Positions 61,338 through 64,000 of a stretch of 64,000 bases of DNA are shown here, piece by piece. The stretch lies in the NCBI GenBank assembly GCA_965218775.1, contig CBDCLS010000005.1, positions 1,612,001 to 1,676,000 of the forward strand, read 5' to 3'. The position numbers and the translations under genes were made by a program. The DNA is from CAUZIZ01 sp965218775. GTDB taxonomy: Bacteria; Acidobacteriota; UBA6911; RPQK01; JAJDTT01. Below the pieces are notes generated by a model. The model was given only the letters and a program-made list of their open reading frames with translations, made no database searches and had not been told where the DNA came from. The stretch's first letter is position 1. The number at the start of each line of letters is the position of its first letter.

Positions 61338-61427
61338 TGTCACACAGTATAGCTTCAGAACCAGGGTGACGCCACGGGAGACCGGCTCTCCCGGATGAAC
61401 GGGCCAAGCAACAAGCAACTTGCTACC

Positions 61428-63035
61428 TCAATAGAACCCCATCTCTTCGATTCTCAACTCCGACGAAAAGCCGGTTCTCGAGGTGTAGTTGCTTCCGCTG
61501 ATGAACAGGGAATCGATCTCTGCCAAAGGCATCTCCTCTCTGGAGTGATTTACCCGATAGAACTCTCGGAAAGGGACCCGGCGGAGATTCTCCTTTCCAG
61601 GATAGAGCTTGAAGGAAGCGTAGTACCAACGGTCACCACTTCTCAACTCGACGAAATAGCGGAGATATTTGTCCGATACCGCGCGGATGTAAAAACCCGA
61701 ATAGGCGGAAAGATCCAGTCTGTCCCTTTTAGCGAGGGCGCACCACCTGTTTTCTCCGCCAGGAACGAACCTCGAGAGGCTGTACTTCAACCTTATGCCG
61801 CTGCCGTCCGGGTCGAGAGAGGCGACCGAAGCAGGGTCTTTCTCCACCCTGAAAGCCGAAAGATCAATGGGATGAGGTTCCCACTCTCCCGAAACTTGCT
61901 CCCACTGGTCCGATGGGCTTGAGGGCTGGACACGAATTGGATTCGATAGAATCCAGGGCACTTCAGACGAGAGCAACGGGTGCTCCACTAGATAGACCTC
62001 TGCACGGTAGATCCCCGGACCAGCCGGCCCATACTCGAGCGGCGCATCCAGGATCTCTCCGACCACGACGCCATCCTTCTTCAACACTACTCGGACCTTC
62101 TGCGCAATCGTTCCAACCGAAACCCGCAGCCTTACTTCCTGGCGTATCAGGCTGCCAGTGGGATACGAGTCCCCGCCTGCACGCGCCGTAAAGTCAAAAC
62201 TCTGAGGCTCGGCCGCTGCTCTCACGAGACAAAAAAAGTCCCCTTGCCGAATTGCCTGGAGTGGATCCCCCTGGTACCGCCTATCGATGCCCAGGGCCAG
62301 CGAATCGAACACGGTCGAATACGAGGGAACCGGAACAGCCAGAGTACTCAACAGGTGGAATCCGCCATGAGCGTTCAAGGCGAAGAATCCTGATACCACA
62401 GTCCTCTGCAGCAGGTCATCCCACCGCGACAAGGCCTCGGACGGGTACATCATAGCGGTCAGGAAATAAGAATCCGAGAAGGGAAAGTAGAGGAACAGCA
62501 GAGCCCGCCGCAGCATGCCAGCCCGTTTGAGCATCGAGGAGAGGTTCATGACCTCGATCCCGGAGGGCCTGAAGTCCGTATCCCAGTAACTCCACCCGAG
62601 ATCGGGATCTGCTGGATAGGCAATGACCGAATAGCCACCCCATTCGTTGATGTCTGCTACCGCGTCGGGGGGGTGGGGAGGAAGCTTGAACAGAGGCACC
62701 CGGTTTGCCCCGAAGAAGGTGAGGTGCCCATCCACCATGGCTACTTCAGAGCCTCCAACGACCTGAACACCTTCGAGTTCGGCACGGTAGGTCGAAGCAC
62801 CGAAATGGGGTTTGCCATGGTCGGTCAGCAAGACCAGGCCTACATTCGCCTGCTTTGCTGCCCTGGCAATCCCCTGCGGTGGTAACAGGCCATCCGATAA
62901 AGCCGAATGGACGTGATAGACTGCCCACAAATAGGCATCTGATCGCTCGGGAACATAGCGAACCAGGTACAGACCATAGCCAATGTAGACCAACAGGGAG
63001 GCACCCGTCAGGGCCAATGCCCGCTTCAAGAGCAT
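61428..63035 (-). CDS. PHP-domain metalloesterase with C-terminal CIA30-like beta-sandwich
   Basis: 535 residues with an N-terminal signal anchor (1-25). The PHP motifs are AVYHVHSALSDG, VLLTDHGKPH and GSEV, with later GYSVIAYPADPD and ALNAHGGFH contributing metal ligands. The C-terminal ~170 residues (YSGFYIRAVSDKYLRYFVELRS, FRIEEMGFY-type end) resemble CIA30/galactose-binding-like domains. Combination suggests an extracytoplasmic phosphoesterase acting at a glycan or lipid. Function unknown. Confidence 0.8.
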   Translation of the reverse strand: MLLKRALALTGASLLVYIGYGLYLVRYVPERSDAYLWAVYHVHSALSDGLLPPQGIARAAKQANVGLVLLTDHGKPHFGASTYRAELEGVQVVGGSEVAMVDGHLTFFGANRVPLFKLPPHPPDAVADINEWGGYSVIAYPADPDLGWSYWDTDFRPSGIEVMNLSSMLKRAGMLRRALLFLYFPFSDSYFLTAMMYPSEALSRWDDLLQRTVVSGFFALNAHGGFHLLSTLAVPVPSYSTVFDSLALGIDRRYQGDPLQAIRQGDFFCLVRAAAEPQSFDFTARAGGDSYPTGSLIRQEVRLRVSVGTIAQKVRVVLKKDGVVVGEILDAPLEYGPAGPGIYRAEVYLVEHPLLSSEVPWILSNPIRVQPSSPSDQWEQVSGEWEPHPIDLSAFRVEKDPASVASLDPDGSGIRLKYSLSRFVPGGENRWCALAKRDRLDLSAYSGFYIRAVSDKYLRYFVELRSGDRWYYASFKLYPGKENLRRVPFREFYRVNHSREEMPLAEIDSLFISGSNYTSRTGFSSELRIEEMGFY

Positions 63036-63110
63036 AGGGGTTCCTCACAGGGTTCAAGCGGAGCGGCTTGCATTTCTTCCCGAAAATACCATGGCAGCCG
63101 GAAGAACATC

Positions 63111-64000
63111 ATGAAAGTCCTGGTTACGGGAGCTACCGGCTTCGTCGGGGCACATACAGTGGCGGAGCTATGCCGAAGCGGACATGCCGTGAGGCTGCTG
63201 GCGCGCGCCCAGCAGCGGGTCCCTGCCGCGTTGGAGCCTCTGGGAGTCGAGGACACCGAGACTGTCCTCGGAGATGTCACCGAACCGGCTTCGGTTGAAA
63301 AGGCCCTGAATGGTTGCGATTCGGTTGTCCACTGCGCCTCCATCTATTCGCTGGACCCCAGGGCATCCTCCCGAATCAAAAGGACCAACGTCACCGGAAC
63401 CAGCCTGGTCCTGGAAAAGGCTCACCAGCTTGGTTTGGATCCAATCGTTCATGTTTCTAGCTTCGCGGCTTTGATTGGCATCCGGGGATCTACCTTGACC
63501 CCCGACTCTCCTCCTGCAAGGCCACCGGGTGCATATTTTCGATCCAAGGCCGACTCCGACTTGGTAGCTCGCAGACTCCAGGATTCCGGGGCTCCCGTGG
63601 TCATTACCTACCCCGGATCCGTCTGGGGACCCCACGACCCCCATCTTGGGGAGAGCACTCAAATTGCGAGGAATATCCTTCGAGGTCTCTGGCTAATAAC
63701 CCCAAGGGGACGAGTCCCCATCAGCGACGTTCGCGACGTCGCCAAATTGCACGCTGCGATCATACAAAAAGGTCAAGGCCCGCGGCGCTACATCTGCCCT
63801 TCCCACGACGTGTCCCCACAGGAAATTGTGAGCAGCCTGGCTCGGATCACCAAACGCAGCCTTACGACGATAGCGGTTCCCCCTTGGACTCTCCACTGGC
63901 CGATGAGACTGACCGACGGGATCCAGCGAGTCCTGCCACTTCGCCTGCCTGTCAACTTTCAGGCGGTCTACGTGGCGGGTCTCGATCACCGCTTGGACAG
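63111..64000 (+). CDS. NAD-dependent epimerase/dehydratase (partial, runs off window)
   Basis: The first 296 codons are present, in frame from ATG 63111 to the window end. Extended SDR: nucleotide-binding VTGATGFVGAHTVAEL, IVHVSSFAAL, and an active-site Tyr/Lys in AYFRSKADSD (YxxxK). GDV and DVRDVAKLHAAII blocks agree. Similar to hopanoid-associated or dihydroflavonol-4-reductase-like sugar epimerases. Divergent from the PHP-domain gene. Confidence 0.9.
   Translation, partial: MKVLVTGATGFVGAHTVAELCRSGHAVRLLARAQQRVPAALEPLGVEDTETVLGDVTEPASVEKALNGCDSVVHCASIYSLDPRASSRIKRTNVTGTSLVLEKAHQLGLDPIVHVSSFAALIGIRGSTLTPDSPPARPPGAYFRSKADSDLVARRLQDSGAPVVITYPGSVWGPHDPHLGESTQIARNILRGLWLITPRGRVPISDVRDVAKLHAAIIQKGQGPRRYICPSHDVSPQEIVSSLARITKRSLTTIAVPPWTLHWPMRLTDGIQRVLPLRLPVNFQAVYVAGLDHRLD

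Noticed and set aside
1..64000. tRNA, rRNA or CRISPR features
   Set aside because: No cloverleaf with a proper T-loop and CCA-side acceptor, no rRNA segments and no regularly spaced direct repeats with unique spacers were seen by eye.

Overview
The window is bacterial chromosome of fairly high GC content. It comes from a free-living heterotroph rich in secreted and carbohydrate-active proteins: Tat-type and Sec-type signal peptides, glycosidase-like TIM barrels, a five-bladed-propeller hydrolase, a CE15-like esterase, PIG-L deacetylase, PhoD-like phosphatase and a long FG-GAP protein. Gene content and many dispersed palindromic intergenic repeats would suit Acidobacteriota or a similar large-genome soil or marine phylum. 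This is inference; there is no rRNA or other decisive marker.

Layout. 1-79: start of a GntR-family regulator. 527-14936: an accessory catabolic region with three family-10-like TIM-barrel proteins (two clearly paralogous), AmtB, an SGNH hydrolase, a shortened sialidase, an SSS symporter, an enolase-superfamily enzyme with unusual active-site residues, a propeller hydrolase and a PIG-L deacetylase. 15031-28757: housekeeping genes (coaE, two glycosyltransferases, uvrA, polA, plsC, M24 peptidase) plus an ECF sigma / anti-sigma / HtrA-like operon with a near-perfect sigma-E-type promoter.

28774-35174: the most remarkable part. It is an array of integron gene cassettes with no integrase in view (a CALIN). 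Eight complete attC-like palindromes and one partial one separate minus-strand cassettes. These encode a toxin-like overlapping pair, a HEPN-motif protein, an FkbM methyltransferase, a PD-(D/E)XK protein (DUF2161), an alpha/beta hydrolase, two membrane proteins and a DUF1801 protein. A frameshifted hicA remnant lies at one edge. A 276-bp MITE sits in one cassette. The other edge abuts the last gene of an oligopeptide ABC transporter whose ATPase genes are not present.

35208-42122: the ABC transporter operon (radical SAM/SPASM protein, binding protein, two permeases), interrupted by an IS1182-type element that has jumped into one arm of a perfect 34-bp inverted repeat. 42260-42929: a vapBC module with a consensus promoter, an operator-like palindrome and an apparently leaderless start. 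43031-64000: glycosyltransferase, RmlC-like epimerase, HEAT protein, quinone oxidoreductase, RlmD-type methyltransferase, AtuA-like protein, MBL hydrolase, ThiO-like oxidase, aldo/keto reductase, PhoD-like phosphatase, methyltransferase, FG-GAP/CE15 pair, PTP-like lipoprotein, PHP-domain protein and a truncated NAD-dependent epimerase. No tRNA, rRNA or CRISPR array was recognised.
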